Positions 23,329 through 23,884 of a stretch of 23,884 nt of DNA are shown here, piece by piece (the stretch's first letter is position 1; every line of letters starts with the position of its first letter). Source of the stretch: an uncultured Prevotella sp. (GTDB taxonomy: Bacteria > Bacteroidota > Bacteroidia > Bacteroidales > Bacteroidaceae); assembly GCA_900548195.1 (NCBI GenBank), contig URJQ01000032.1, positions 1-23,884 on the forward strand. Reading direction: 5' to 3'. Under the pieces are notes generated by a model that ran no database searches, was not told the origin of the DNA, and worked only from the letters and a program-made list of their open reading frames with translations. The translations under genes were made by a program, and so were the position numbers.

Positions 23329-23742
23329 CTACACGAGCCGAAGCCCGAGGAAGTCAGCCCCTAAACGGTGCAAGCCGTCTTCAATCTTTTGTAACTGTAC
23401 ATCGGAAATATATGTATTTCCTTTTTTATACTGACGCATTAAGGTCTCGTTAATGCCCAGATAGCGCGCAAAGGCGCTCACGTTCAACATCGAATAATAT
23501 TCGAACAGTGAAGACAAATCAAAGCGGAACGCAGGAGCAGCCGACAGAATAGGAGCCGCCACCCCCTTCCTTTCCTCCTCGCTTTCCTTTATTTCCTGCA
23601 TTGAGTTTGCAAAGTCTGCCTTTGCTTCCTTCACTGTAGCCCCGCGCCCTATGAGCGTGTAGGGGCTTTCATCTACGTTATACGCTATATATGTGCCATC
23701 TTTGTCTTTCTCAATGGTCACAATAAAAATTTTATCTTTCAT
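23329..23742 (-). CDS. HicB-like domain protein with C-terminal HTH
   Basis: This 137-residue protein has an N-terminal HicB-like fold (IFIVTIEKDKDGTYIAYNVD, then GRGATVKEAKADFANSMQEI, residues 1-55). A Glu/Lys linker follows, then a C-terminal HTH-like segment (MLNVSAFARYLGINETLMRQYKKGNTYIS, about 90-120). HicB proteins are usually antitoxins that bind DNA and the RNase HicA. No hicA is visible on either side within the window, so the toxin is absent, or lies beyond 23884 and not adjacent. I chose the ATG at 23740-23742 over a GTG at 23763. Confidence 0.75.
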   Translation of the reverse strand: MKDKIFIVTIEKDKDGTYIAYNVDESPYTLIGRGATVKEAKADFANSMQEIKESEEERKGVAAPILSAAPAFRFDLSSLFEYYSMLNVSAFARYLGINETLMRQYKKGNTYISDVQLQKIEDGLHRLGADFLGLRLV

Positions 23743-23801
23743 TATATTACTAAAGTTTCCCACCCCTAAAAATCAAGGCATTTGCAGATATAACACCCTG
23801 C

Positions 23802-23824
23802 AAAGCCCTGTAGATATGGGGCTT
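23802..23824. other. hairpin near the window edge
   Basis: AAAGCCC (23802-23808) pairs with GGGCTTT (23818-23824) around a 9-nt loop. It lies upstream of the HicB-like gene and could be a terminator of a gene beyond the window, or an operator. No clear TAnnTTTG promoter box is seen in 23743-23884. Confidence 0.4.
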
Positions 23825-23884
23825 TAACTCTTACCTAAAAAATGTTTCATGCATCCTTTTTCGCTTGTTCCCTATCTTCCAGAG

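Overview
The window looks like a chromosomal segment of a Bacteroidales genome, most likely Prevotella/Segatella-type. The evidence is a SusC/SusD pair followed by a small NigD-like lipoprotein, a succinylornithine-type carbamoyltransferase, a short single-domain Pta next to AckA, WaaA, and many promoters of the Bacteroidetes type (TTTG, 19-20 nt gap, TAnnTTTG) with no obvious Shine-Dalgarno sequences. Nothing here fixes the species.

Layout. 102-6076 (+): an outer-membrane glycan-uptake pair (SusC, SusD), a terminator, then a lipoprotein gene with its own promoter. 6077-6674: a gene-free block full of repeats, including copy 1 of a 192-bp fold-back element. 6675-8252 (-): a large acidic protein with a C-terminal pRiA4b ORF-3-like domain. 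8709-11494 (-): gltX and waaA, tightly spaced. 11711-14346 (+): a 7TM-HD phosphohydrolase of the PgpH/YqfF type, overlapping by 4 nt a degenerate methyltransferase-like gene whose stop codon abuts copy 2 of the fold-back element. 14693-14914 (+): a small DUF2795 protein. 15104-18984 (-): a radical SAM/SPASM protein, ackA, a four-helix-bundle gene and pta. 19145-20938 (-): folP and the diadenylate cyclase gene cdaA. 21251-22228 (+): argF'. 22284-22356 (-): tRNA-Pro(CGG). 22357-23884: repeats, a GC-rich XRE-type gene that seems to have lost its 5' end, and a convergent HicB-like/HTH gene.

How the genes work together. Pta and AckA form the acetyl-CoA to acetate/ATP route. CdaA makes c-di-AMP, and the 7TM-HD protein 5 kb away belongs to a family containing c-di-AMP hydrolases, so synthesis and possible breakdown lie in one neighbourhood. 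SusC/SusD import a glycan of unknown identity. The other genes are housekeeping: LPS Kdo transfer, glutamyl-tRNA synthesis, folate and arginine synthesis.

The least ordinary part is the non-coding DNA. (i) Two nearly identical 192-bp elements have 18-bp terminal inverted repeats and a self-complementary core. (ii) Four arrays of the heptamer AGTGAAR (7, 5, 5 and 3 units) carry a conserved tail, complete in three of them. Two of the arrays, in inverted orientation with five units each, bracket the four-helix-bundle gene between pta and ackA. (iii) Other short-period arrays occur as inverted pairs with matched unit numbers. (iv) There is a cluster of AAAGC-ATA-GCTTT palindromes. (v) A 17-nt motif is present three times. 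(vi) In front of pta, the loop of an upstream terminator supplies the -33 box. All comparisons were made by eye; no alignment, folding or database search was run.
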